Assembly (NCBI GenBank): GCA_934122395.1
Contig: CAKOWQ010000001.1
Coordinates: 310,001 to 374,000, forward strand
Direction: 5' to 3'
Source: an uncultured Bacilli bacterium
Lineage (GTDB): Bacteria > Bacillota_I > Bacilli_A > RF39 > UBA660
DNA: 64,000 nt
Shown here: one piece after another, positions 43,497-51,120 of the stretch
Layout: each line of letters starts with the position of its first letter
How positions within the stretch are numbered: position 1 is the first letter of the stretch
Position numbers and translations under genes: made by a program
The notes under the pieces: generated by a model
Seen by the model: only the letters and a program-made list of their open reading frames with translations
The model's database searches: none
Told to the model about the DNA's origin: nothing

Positions 43497-45811
43497 TTTT
43501 TCTTCTCCTTTATGTTTTTAAATATGTCGATATAATTTTCAACATATATTATTTCTAAATCTTTTTTTACTTCATCTGGTACTTCTTTTAAGTCTTTTTC
43601 ATTTTGTTTAGGTAAAAATACTTTTGCTATATTAGCTCTATTCGCACCTATTAGTTTTTCTTTTACTCCACCTATAGGTAATACTTTACCAGATAAAGTC
43701 ATTTCACCTGTCATACTTATATTAGAAGGAATTAAAGTATTAGTTAGTGAACTAATAAGAGCCGTTGTAATAGCAACTCCAGCACTTGGTCCTTCCTTAG
43801 GAACCGCTCCTTCTGGAACATGAATATGAATATCAATATTATCTATGTACTCTTCATTAATTTTATATTCTTTAGCATTTGCTTTTATGTAACTTAAAGC
43901 AATTCTTGCTGACTCTTGCATTACTTCTCCTAAAGAACCAGTTAATATTAGATTACCTTTCCCTTTAAAAGTCGTAACCTCTATTGGTAAGATATCTCCA
44001 CCAAATGGTGTATATGCAAGACCATTTACAATACCTATTCTTTTAGAGTTATCGTTATCTGTATAAAAGTACTTTTTATTACCTAAATACTTCTCTATAT
44101 TAGCATTTGTAATTTTATAATTTTTTTCACTTTTATTTAGGACAATATCTTTAACTACTTTTCTTAGTACAGTAGAAATAGTTCTTTCAAGTTCACGTAC
44201 TCCCGCTTCTTTAGTATAATTTCTAATAATAGTAAATATTACATCATCAGAGAAAGCTACTTGTCCTTCTTTTAATCCATGTTCTACTAAAAGTTTTTTA
44301 ATTATGTAGTTTTTGGCAATATCAAATTTTTCATATTCTGTATATGAAGATAATTCAATGATCTCTAATCTATCTCTTAATTCACTAGGAATTTGTTCTA
44401 TATAATTAGCAGTTGCAATAAACATTACATTACTTAAGTCAAACTCCTCTTCAATATAATGGTCTACAAAGTTTTTATTTTGTTCTTTGTCTAGCACTTC
44501 TAATAGACTTGAAGCAGGATCACCCTTTATATCTTTAGTCATTTTATCTATTTCATCAATGATAAATACAGGATTACTAGTACCTACTTTTTTCATGCCT
44601 TGAATAATTAATCCAGGTGCTGCACCTATATATGTTCTTCTATGTCCTACAATTTCAGCCTCATCATTAACTCCACCAACTGATATTTTAGTACATTTAC
44701 GTTTTAAGCTTGCTGCAATGCTTTTAGCTAAAGTTGTTTTACCTACTCCAGGAGGTCCTACCAAACATATAATAGGACTTTTTAAATCATTTGTGTTTTG
44801 TTTTACTGCCAAGTATTCTAGTATACGTTCTTTTACTGTATCAAGGGCATAATGAGTACTATCTAAATTCTTTTTCACTTGATTTAAGTCACTATTATCT
44901 TTAGTAAATTTATTCCAAGGAAGTTTAAGTAACCAATCAATATAAGTTCTTACTATTCCCATTTCTGGCGAATTAGGATTAAGAGATGAGTATTTATTTA
45001 ACTCATTTAATAGTCTCTTACGTATTTTAATAGGACAATCTAGAGCCTCTATTTCCTTTTTTAAGCTATCAACTTCATCATCTTTATCGTTAATATCTCC
45101 AAGTTCTTCTTTAATAACTCTTATTTTTTCACGTAAAACAAATTCTCTTTGACTTTCATCCAATTGCTTACTTACTTCTTGTTCTATTTCTTTTTCAAGC
45201 TTTAATATTTCCATATCTTTATTAATATCATCTAAAATCATTTTAACTCTAGATGTTGCGGATACTTCATCAATATAATCTAGTTTTCTTTCAAAAGTAG
45301 TTGGTAAGTAAAGTGCTACAATATCTGTTAATTTATCTATATCGTTAATTCCTGCTGTTTGAGCTAAAACCGTATTAGACATATAAGGAACTTCTCTTAC
45401 GTATACTTCTACATGTTTCATTAAACTTCTAGCATATGCTAATTCTTCTTTTAGTTCTAATTCTTCTTTAGGAATATTACTAATCATTGCATCATAAGTA
45501 TTATCTTCTTTGTTATAAGTATGTACTTTTACTCTATTGTTTCCTGATAATATAATTCTTGTCTTACCATTAGGCATTTCTATTTTCATTTTAATAGTAG
45601 CAACTACCCCTATTTTAGGTAACTCACTAATATCAGGATCTATTTCTAAATTGTCTTTAGGATTAACAACTAAAATACTGTTATTATAATATGACTCAGC
45701 TAATGATAATAATTTTTTATCATTATCATTATCAAACTCAAGACGTATTTCACTATGAGGGAATAGGACCATATTTCTAATTAAAAGAACAGGCAAGTTA
45801 GTTTTAATCAT
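43493..45811 (-). CDS. lon: ATP-dependent protease Lon (LonA)
   Basis: 772 residues, typical LonA length. N-terminal LON domain (LPVLLIRNMVLFPHSEIRL), coiled helical region, AAA+ module with VGPPGVGKTTLAKSIAASL and FIIDEIDKMTKD, and C-terminal protease domain with catalytic Ser in EGPSAGVAITTALIS and Lys in GGVKEKLIGANRANI. Degrades misfolded and regulatory proteins. Start follows AAGGAGGGATTTT. Probably stress-regulated; no CIRCE or CtsR operator was recognised upstream. Confidence 0.96.
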   Translation of the reverse strand: MIKTNLPVLLIRNMVLFPHSEIRLEFDNDNDKKLLSLAESYYNNSILVVNPKDNLEIDPDISELPKIGVVATIKMKIEMPNGKTRIILSGNNRVKVHTYNKEDNTYDAMISNIPKEELELKEELAYARSLMKHVEVYVREVPYMSNTVLAQTAGINDIDKLTDIVALYLPTTFERKLDYIDEVSATSRVKMILDDINKDMEILKLEKEIEQEVSKQLDESQREFVLREKIRVIKEELGDINDKDDEVDSLKKEIEALDCPIKIRKRLLNELNKYSSLNPNSPEMGIVRTYIDWLLKLPWNKFTKDNSDLNQVKKNLDSTHYALDTVKERILEYLAVKQNTNDLKSPIICLVGPPGVGKTTLAKSIAASLKRKCTKISVGGVNDEAEIVGHRRTYIGAAPGLIIQGMKKVGTSNPVFIIDEIDKMTKDIKGDPASSLLEVLDKEQNKNFVDHYIEEEFDLSNVMFIATANYIEQIPSELRDRLEIIELSSYTEYEKFDIAKNYIIKKLLVEHGLKEGQVAFSDDVIFTIIRNYTKEAGVRELERTISTVLRKVVKDIVLNKSEKNYKITNANIEKYLGNKKYFYTDNDNSKRIGIVNGLAYTPFGGDILPIEVTTFKGKGNLILTGSLGEVMQESARIALSYIKANAKEYKINEEYIDNIDIHIHVPEGAVPKEGPSAGVAITTALISSLTNTLIPSNISMTGEMTLSGKVLPIGGVKEKLIGANRANIAKVFLPKQNEKDLKEVPDEVKKDLEIIYVENYIDIFKNIKEKKK

Positions 45812-45902
45812 AAAATCCCTCCTTGAAACATGCTTTTTATTATAACCAGTTCATATTAAAAATGCAACAAATATGACATTTTTTTACATGATAAAAATTG
45901 GT

Positions 45903-45927
45903 AAAAAAAAGGACTCATAAAGTCCTT
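45903..45927 (-). terminator. Intrinsic terminator of the second lectin-like surface protein gene
   Basis: AAGGACTTTATGAGTCCTT hairpin followed by eight U on the minus strand, six bases beyond the stop at 45933. Confidence 0.88.
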
Positions 45928-45932
45928 TAAAT

Positions 45933-47312
45933 TTACTTTGTTATTACTACATAAGGATTAGTACTAGTACCACTTCCAGAAACAATAACTGTATCTTTTA
46001 GGTTTATTACTGGAAGAACCGAAAAATTAGTACTATCAACGCTAACAGACGATGTAACGCCCATATAAATCACAGTGACATAAGGTAACGTATCGAATTT
46101 ACTAGGCGTCATTGTCCAATATGCTTCTGCTGCCGTTGTTGATAAATATGTACCTCCTACTTTTGAAGTATAAACAAATTCAGCAGTGCTCATTAATCCT
46201 ATTGGATAAGTTAACGCTTTGTTTCCTTTCGTAGCAGTCGTTGTTGTATATAAATCGTTTTCTTGTGGACAATCTAACACTGTAGTACTATTTGTATAAG
46301 TAGTTGCTAAATTTCCAAGTGGAGATCCAGAAGTATATGTTCTATCACCACAAAATCCTGCATCAGCTATATAATTAGAATAGCTTAAAAGATTAGTCTT
46401 ATACCAGTTATCTAAGAATGTCTTTACAGTACTTGAGTTAACATTGGCATGAGCGCTCGAAATAGAGGTTGATACTTGATTTCCATACATATATCCAACC
46501 AACGGATTATAGCTATACGTAGTTGGTGATGTATTGAATGCACTTTTGCCCGCACTCACATTAAGAATGATCCTTATACTTCCGTCTTCATTTATTCTTA
46601 TTATTCTCCACATCTTACCTGCAAAGCTCACATAATTATTAACATTAGTTCCACTAAAAATATATGTCGTTTTGTTATCTTCTGTATTTTCATTTACTTC
46701 ATATAATCCGGCGCCATTAACTACTGCTGTGTTTAAAGGATGAGGAGTATTATCCTTTAATATCTTTTTAGCTAGTCCTGCTGATACTACTTCAACGTCT
46801 TCACTAGTAATAGTTTGTCCTACATCTTGAACAAAATTAACACTTATGCTTAACATCTCATCATCTAGTGTTGGCTGGTCAGTTACAGATGAATCAAACA
46901 CTACATAGATTCCAAATGTCTTTGATTGTCCTTTGGCTAACTTATCACCTTTTTTGATACCAGTTACTTCTATTTTTATAGCATCATTTACTCCTTTTAT
47001 GGCTTCTATTTCATTAATTATTGCATCTATTGTTCCTCTATTTGCTACTGTTACATCTAACTTTACTCCATCTCCTGGTGCTTTTAAGTCTAATCCAAAT
47101 GTTAATGTTGTTCCACTTATTGTAGGCGTTGAAGTAATTGTTACTCCTGTTGTTCTCTCTATTATACTTACATTAGTAAATAATATATTCCAGTTGGACT
47201 CTATGTCTGCTGTTCCATTTATATTTAGTTTTTGACCAAGTACAGCATATCCTACTATCATTAAACATATTACTAAACACATTGCTATTATTATTATTCT
47301 CTTCTTATTCAT
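45933..47312 (-). CDS. Exported TasA-like/lectin-like surface protein with phase-variable promoter
   Basis: 459 residues. Residues 6-27 are a signal/membrane helix, 30-170 the shared TasA-like region (LNINGTADIESNWNILF, APGDGVKLDVTVANRG), and 185-459 the lectin-like region: FAGKMWRIIRINEDGS, GNKALTYPIGLMSTAE, YWTMTPSKFDT and LPVINLKDTV. Compared with the 26797-28236 protein the same segment (31 residues up to the conserved Pro of R/L-P-x-INLK) has completely different residues, as expected for a variable loop, though the DNA here is only slightly GC-richer than background. The promoter spacer contains ten G (see 47355-47384). Surface location inferred from the anchor. Confidence 0.8.
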   Translation of the reverse strand: MNKKRIIIIAMCLVICLMIVGYAVLGQKLNINGTADIESNWNILFTNVSIIERTTGVTITSTPTISGTTLTFGLDLKAPGDGVKLDVTVANRGTIDAIINEIEAIKGVNDAIKIEVTGIKKGDKLAKGQSKTFGIYVVFDSSVTDQPTLDDEMLSISVNFVQDVGQTITSEDVEVVSAGLAKKILKDNTPHPLNTAVVNGAGLYEVNENTEDNKTTYIFSGTNVNNYVSFAGKMWRIIRINEDGSIRIILNVSAGKSAFNTSPTTYSYNPLVGYMYGNQVSTSISSAHANVNSSTVKTFLDNWYKTNLLSYSNYIADAGFCGDRTYTSGSPLGNLATTYTNSTTVLDCPQENDLYTTTTATKGNKALTYPIGLMSTAEFVYTSKVGGTYLSTTAAEAYWTMTPSKFDTLPYVTVIYMGVTSSVSVDSTNFSVLPVINLKDTVIVSGSGTSTNPYVVITK

Positions 47313-47354
47313 TTTTTTCTATACCTGCTCTCCGTTATTATTCTATCTGTAATT

Positions 47355-47384
47355 ATTATACCCCCCCCCCTAGGGTGTTTGCAA
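47355..47384 (-). promoter_or_regulatory. Promoter with G10 tract in the -35/-10 spacer
   Basis: On the minus strand TTGCAA (47379-47384), an 18-base spacer ending in ten G (47361-47370), then TATAAT (47355-47360). It precedes the surface protein gene at 47312 by about 40 bases. Changes in G number alter spacer length, the classical mechanism of promoter phase variation. Confidence 0.75.
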
Positions 47385-47486
47385 GGTTTTTATAATTACC
47401 TTTTATTATTTTCTACATTCTTCTTAATTATAAACCTTCTATATATAGTTCTTATATGGTAAATTTTGCCATATAAAAAGAATAGT

Positions 47487-47759
47487 TCATTTATTTTTAC
47501 TATCCTTTATCTTGTCTAACTCTTCACTTATTTTATCTATAGAAGTCTTTAAATCTTCTATACTAGTATCTCTTTTTGTATTTGTTTCTAAAGTTGTTAC
47601 TTGAGATGCATATGTCTGCATAACTAATCCTACTAATTGTAACCAGTTGCCAATACTATCTTGTTCATTAGGACTTAATTCATTTACTAAAATAAGTCCT
47701 ATTACTAAAGCACTGCCAGTAAATGTATATGGATCTAATTCTATAGTTATTTTATTCAT
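47487..47759 (-). CDS. Small membrane protein, unknown
   Basis: 90 residues, not recognised. A short polar start (MNKITIELDPYTFTG), one hydrophobic helix (SALVIGLILVNEL), another semi-hydrophobic stretch (WLQLVGLVMQTYAS), and an acidic/basic coiled-coil tail (IEDLKTSIDKISEELDKIKD). Start follows AGAGGTATT. It is convergent with nothing and ends 175 bases before the surface protein start. Confidence 0.55.
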   Translation of the reverse strand: MNKITIELDPYTFTGSALVIGLILVNELSPNEQDSIGNWLQLVGLVMQTYASQVTTLETNTKRDTSIEDLKTSIDKISEELDKIKDSKNK

Positions 47760-47802
47760 AATACCTCTATTTTAATTTATGCCTTAATTAAAAAATGGAC
47801 AT

Positions 47803-47826
47803 AAAAAAAGAAAGATTACTCTTTCT
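47803..47826 (-). terminator. Intrinsic terminator of rseP
   Basis: GAAAGAGTAATCTTTC with a U run on the minus strand, directly after the rseP stop. Confidence 0.85.
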
Positions 47827-48878
47827 TAACTAAAGAACATTCTAATTACATCATTAAATGTTATATAAACTAGCAATAACATTAATAAGATAAATCCAAT
47901 ACTATGGAAAATATTCTCTACTTTAGGTTTTACTGGAGACCCTTTAATTTTTTCTATTACTAAGAAAAGTATTCTTCCTCCATCAAATGCTGGGAATGGA
48001 ATTAGATTAATAAATCCAACGTTTAAACTTAATAATGCTAGTAATTGTAACATGCTTTCTAGTCCTGCACTTCTTGTTTGACCTACTATTGAATAGATTC
48101 CTACTGGACCAGATAAGTTATTCATACTTACAGTACCAGTAAATAATAACTTAAGAGTAATTCCCATTTGTTTAAATAATGCTCCTGTTTTTATGAATGC
48201 ATATTTAATTGGTGCAAAGAAACCTTTTTCTTTTTCAGTTTTAAACTCTATACCAAACTTATAAGTAGTTACTTCATCAACTGTTTCTTTTTGAGGACTT
48301 ATTTCATAATTAACTATTTCCCCATTTTCTTTTTTCATTTTAAAAGTCATAGCCTTACCAGGCTTAGTAACTGACATATATAATCTTACATCATCAATGG
48401 TTGTAATATGATTACCATTTACTTCAATAAACTTATCCCCTACTTCAATTCCTGCTTGCTCCATTGGATATCCAACAGTTAATTTTCCAACTACTGGTTC
48501 CATTTTAGGAGAACCAAAGAATAATGCACATAATAGTAATACTACAAATGCTAAGATAAAGTTATTACCTGCTCCAAAGAACATGATTAGAAATCTTTGC
48601 CAAATTGGCTTAGAATACATTTTCATATCTTTTGGGACTGTTTTATCATCATCAATTTCTTCGCCTGCTAATTGAACAAATCCCCCAATAGGAATTGCTC
48701 TTATGCAATATTCTGTTTCGTCCTTTTTATTTTTTCTTTTATGAGAAAATATTTTAGGACCCATTCCTATTGAAAATTCATATACATATACTCCAAACAT
48801 TTTAGCAAATATAAAATGTCCGAACTCATGTATTAAGACAATTAAACCCAATATTAATATAAAATAAATTAATGTCAT
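47826..48878 (-). CDS. rseP: Site-2 zinc metalloprotease RseP/RasP
   Basis: Intramembrane protease cleaving anti-sigma factors and leftover signal peptides. 350 residues. HEFGHFIFAKMFG near residue 18 is the zinc motif, a PDZ domain lies around residues 115-200 (GYPMEQAGIEVGDKFIEVNG), and NLIPFPAFDGGRI is the second catalytic motif. Last gene of uppS-cdsA-rseP; the dxr gene that usually sits between cdsA and rseP is absent. Confidence 0.95.
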   Translation of the reverse strand: MTLIYFILILGLIVLIHEFGHFIFAKMFGVYVYEFSIGMGPKIFSHKRKNKKDETEYCIRAIPIGGFVQLAGEEIDDDKTVPKDMKMYSKPIWQRFLIMFFGAGNNFILAFVVLLLCALFFGSPKMEPVVGKLTVGYPMEQAGIEVGDKFIEVNGNHITTIDDVRLYMSVTKPGKAMTFKMKKENGEIVNYEISPQKETVDEVTTYKFGIEFKTEKEKGFFAPIKYAFIKTGALFKQMGITLKLLFTGTVSMNNLSGPVGIYSIVGQTRSAGLESMLQLLALLSLNVGFINLIPFPAFDGGRILFLVIEKIKGSPVKPKVENIFHSIGFILLMLLLVYITFNDVIRMFFS

Positions 48879-48886
48879 ATTTCCTC

Positions 48887-49687
48887 CTATAAAACTGCTA
48901 AAAACAATATAAATCCTAGAACTATAAAGATAATACTATCTAATCTATCTAAGATACCACCATGTCCTGGTATTAAATTAGAGAAATCTTTAACTCCATA
49001 ATATCTTTTAATTGCTGAGAATACTAAGTCTCCTAATTGACCAATTAAGGATAAACATAAAGTTACAAATACAATAATACCTATATCAAGTCCTGTATTT
49101 ATTACTGTAGTATAGTAAATTGATCCTATTATTACTCCCATAATAGTTCCACCAATAAGACCTTCAATTGTTTTTTTAGGTGATATTAATGGTGCTAATG
49201 GATTTCTACCAATATATCTTCCTGTTATATATGCAAATGTATCTGTCATTGTTGCTATTAAGAATAAATATATAACATAGTTTAAGCTGAAGTTTCTTAA
49301 TAATATTAATAAGTTAAAGCTTAGTCCAATAAATAGTACTGAACCCACTAAAAATAATGCATCATTCAAATTGTATTTTTTACTATCATTTATAAATACC
49401 ATAGGTGCTAAGAAGACAAACATCATAATTGTCATTAATCTATAATCCATTAAGAAGTATAAATCTTTTGATTGATAATTATTTAGTGTCATAAAAGATA
49501 CTAGGATATAGGCACATAATTCCACAAAGAATGGAAATTCTTTTTTAGTTTTTCTTATCTTAAGTAGTTCATAAAGTCCTAGTAATGCTATTAATAACAT
49601 TAATAATGAATATGGTAATCCTCCTATTAGTAATAATGGAATAAATATTGCTAATAACACAGCTGCACTTATAACTCTTATTTTCAT
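48887..49687 (-). CDS. cdsA: Phosphatidate cytidylyltransferase CdsA
   Basis: Makes CDP-diacylglycerol for phospholipid synthesis. About 266 residues with multiple membrane helices. SPKKTIEGLIGGTIMG and the C-terminal GDLVFSAIKRYYGVKDFSN with HGGILDRLDS form the signature. I use ATG at 49687, whose ribosome-binding site GGAGG is in the last uppS codons; a TTG at 49702 would be inside it. Confidence 0.95.
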   Translation of the reverse strand: MKIRVISAAVLLAIFIPLLLIGGLPYSLLMLLIALLGLYELLKIRKTKKEFPFFVELCAYILVSFMTLNNYQSKDLYFLMDYRLMTIMMFVFLAPMVFINDSKKYNLNDALFLVGSVLFIGLSFNLLILLRNFSLNYVIYLFLIATMTDTFAYITGRYIGRNPLAPLISPKKTIEGLIGGTIMGVIIGSIYYTTVINTGLDIGIIVFVTLCLSLIGQLGDLVFSAIKRYYGVKDFSNLIPGHGGILDRLDSIIFIVLGFILFLAVL

Positions 49688-49688
49688 T

Positions 49689-50399
49689 TTAGTTTCCTCC
49701 AAATCTTCTATTTCTTTTTTGATACTCTTCTAATGCCATATCAAATTCTTTTTCTTTAAAGTCAGGAAATAATATGTTAGGAAAAGTCATTTCACTATAT
49801 GCTAGTTGATATAACATAAAATTACTTATTCTTAATTCACCACTAGTTCTAATTAGTAAATCAATTGGTGGTAAATCATTATATAAGTATTTTGCAAAAG
49901 ACTCCTTATTTAATGAATCTAAATCTAGATTTCCATTTTTATAATCTTCAGCTATTTTTTTACTAGCATCAATTATTTCTTCTTGCCCTCCATAATTTAG
50001 GCAAATATTTAAAATGCCATTTTTATTATTTTCAGTTTCTTTTTCTAGATTTCTCATAGATTGAAGAACATCTTCTCGTAACGGAATTGTTCGCCCAGAA
50101 AATATTACTTTAATACCTTCTTTTTTTATTTTTTTATACCTTTTAGCAAACATTTCAATGAATAGATTCATTAAATAATCTACTTCTTCCTTACTTCTTT
50201 TAAAATTTTCTGTTGAAAAAGCAAAAACGCTCAATACTTTGACACCCTTTTTTAGGATATGTATACCAAGTTTCTCTAATGTTTTACTTCCTTCTAAATG
50301 TCCTAGGCTTCTACTAAGTCCTCTTTTGGTTGCCCATCTTCCATTACCATCCATAATGATTGCTACATGGCAAGGGATATTTAATTTATTCTCGTTCAT
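49689..50399 (-). CDS. uppS: Undecaprenyl diphosphate synthase UppS
   Basis: cis-Prenyltransferase making the C55 lipid carrier. About 236 residues from the ATG at 50399 (after GGTGGGTGACT). HVAIIMDGNGRWATKRG contains the catalytic Asp, FSTENFKRSKEEVDYLM follows, and RTSGELRISNFMLYQLAYSE is the C-terminal signature. First gene of uppS-cdsA-rseP. Confidence 0.95.
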   Translation of the reverse strand: MNENKLNIPCHVAIIMDGNGRWATKRGLSRSLGHLEGSKTLEKLGIHILKKGVKVLSVFAFSTENFKRSKEEVDYLMNLFIEMFAKRYKKIKKEGIKVIFSGRTIPLREDVLQSMRNLEKETENNKNGILNICLNYGGQEEIIDASKKIAEDYKNGNLDLDSLNKESFAKYLYNDLPPIDLLIRTSGELRISNFMLYQLAYSEMTFPNILFPDFKEKEFDMALEEYQKRNRRFGGN

Positions 50400-50450
50400 A
50401 GTCACCCACCTTACATTATAATTATAATACACTAACTAAAAAGTAACAAC

Positions 50451-50472
50451 AAAAAAAGAACCATTGGTTCCT
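50451..50472 (-). terminator. Intrinsic terminator of khpA
   Basis: AGGAACCAATGGTTCT hairpin with seven U on the minus strand, at the khpA stop. Confidence 0.85.
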
Positions 50473-50719
50473 AAAAACTGTCAATATTGATTTTTATTCT
50501 TTTATTATCTTTTAGATAACTACTAGCTTGCACAATAGTACGGATTGAATTAGCAACTTTTCCTGCTTTACCTATTACGCGTCCCATGTCACTCTCATCA
50601 ATCATTACTTGAATAACCATAGTATCTTCATCGGAAGACTCAAATTCTTTAACACTTACTGCTTCTTTATTAATAGCAAGTGCTTTAACTAATTCTTCTG
50701 TTAATAAAACTAAATCCAT
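50471..50719 (-). CDS. khpA: KH-domain RNA-binding protein KhpA
   Basis: 82 residues. GRVIGKAGKVANSIRTIVQ is the KH motif (GxxG loop IGKAG), and the strand VKEFESSDEDTMVIQVMI completes the type II KH fold. Works with KhpB/EloR in RNA regulation and cell elongation. Three bases after rpsP, the conserved rpsP-khpA pair. Confidence 0.94.
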   Translation of the reverse strand: MDLVLLTEELVKALAINKEAVSVKEFESSDEDTMVIQVMIDESDMGRVIGKAGKVANSIRTIVQASSYLKDNKRIKINIDSF

Positions 50720-50721
50720 AA

Positions 50722-50994
50722 TTATTTTCCTTTTTTGTTATCAGCATATTTTTTCATGATACCTGCTTTACTAAATAAATTTCTAACAGTATCAGTAATT
50801 TCTGCTCCATTATCTAACCATTTTAAAGCAACTTCTTCATTAATTTTTACTTCTGCTGGATTAGTTAAAGGATTATATGTACCAACTAGTTCAAGATATT
50901 GACCATCTCTAGGTCTTCTAGAATCAGTAGCAACAATACGATATACAGGTTTCTTTTTAGCACCCATTCTTGTTAATCTAATTTTAACTGCCAT
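50722..50994 (-). CDS. rpsP: 30S ribosomal protein S16
   Basis: 90 residues from the ATG at 50994 (after GGAGGGATAAC); the longer frame to 51012 is an artefact. VKIRLTRMGAKKKPVYRIV and SRRPRDGQYLELVGTYNP are the S16 signature. Probably followed by rimM in other bacteria, but here by khpA and a terminator. Confidence 0.96.
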   Translation of the reverse strand: MAVKIRLTRMGAKKKPVYRIVATDSRRPRDGQYLELVGTYNPLTNPAEVKINEEVALKWLDNGAEITDTVRNLFSKAGIMKKYADNKKGK

Positions 50995-51088
50995 GTTATC
51001 CCTCCATTCCAATTCGAATTCAGTTTAATTATATATTACTATTATATGTAATGTCAAGTATTTTTTGTTAACAGATAATAAAATTATA

Positions 51089-51118
51089 AAAAAAAGAAAA
51101 CAGCTTTGTGCTGTTTTC
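51089..51118 (-). terminator. Intrinsic terminator of valS
   Basis: GAAAACAGCACAAAGCTGTTTTC hairpin followed by eight U on the minus strand. Confidence 0.88.
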
Positions 51119-51120
51119 TA

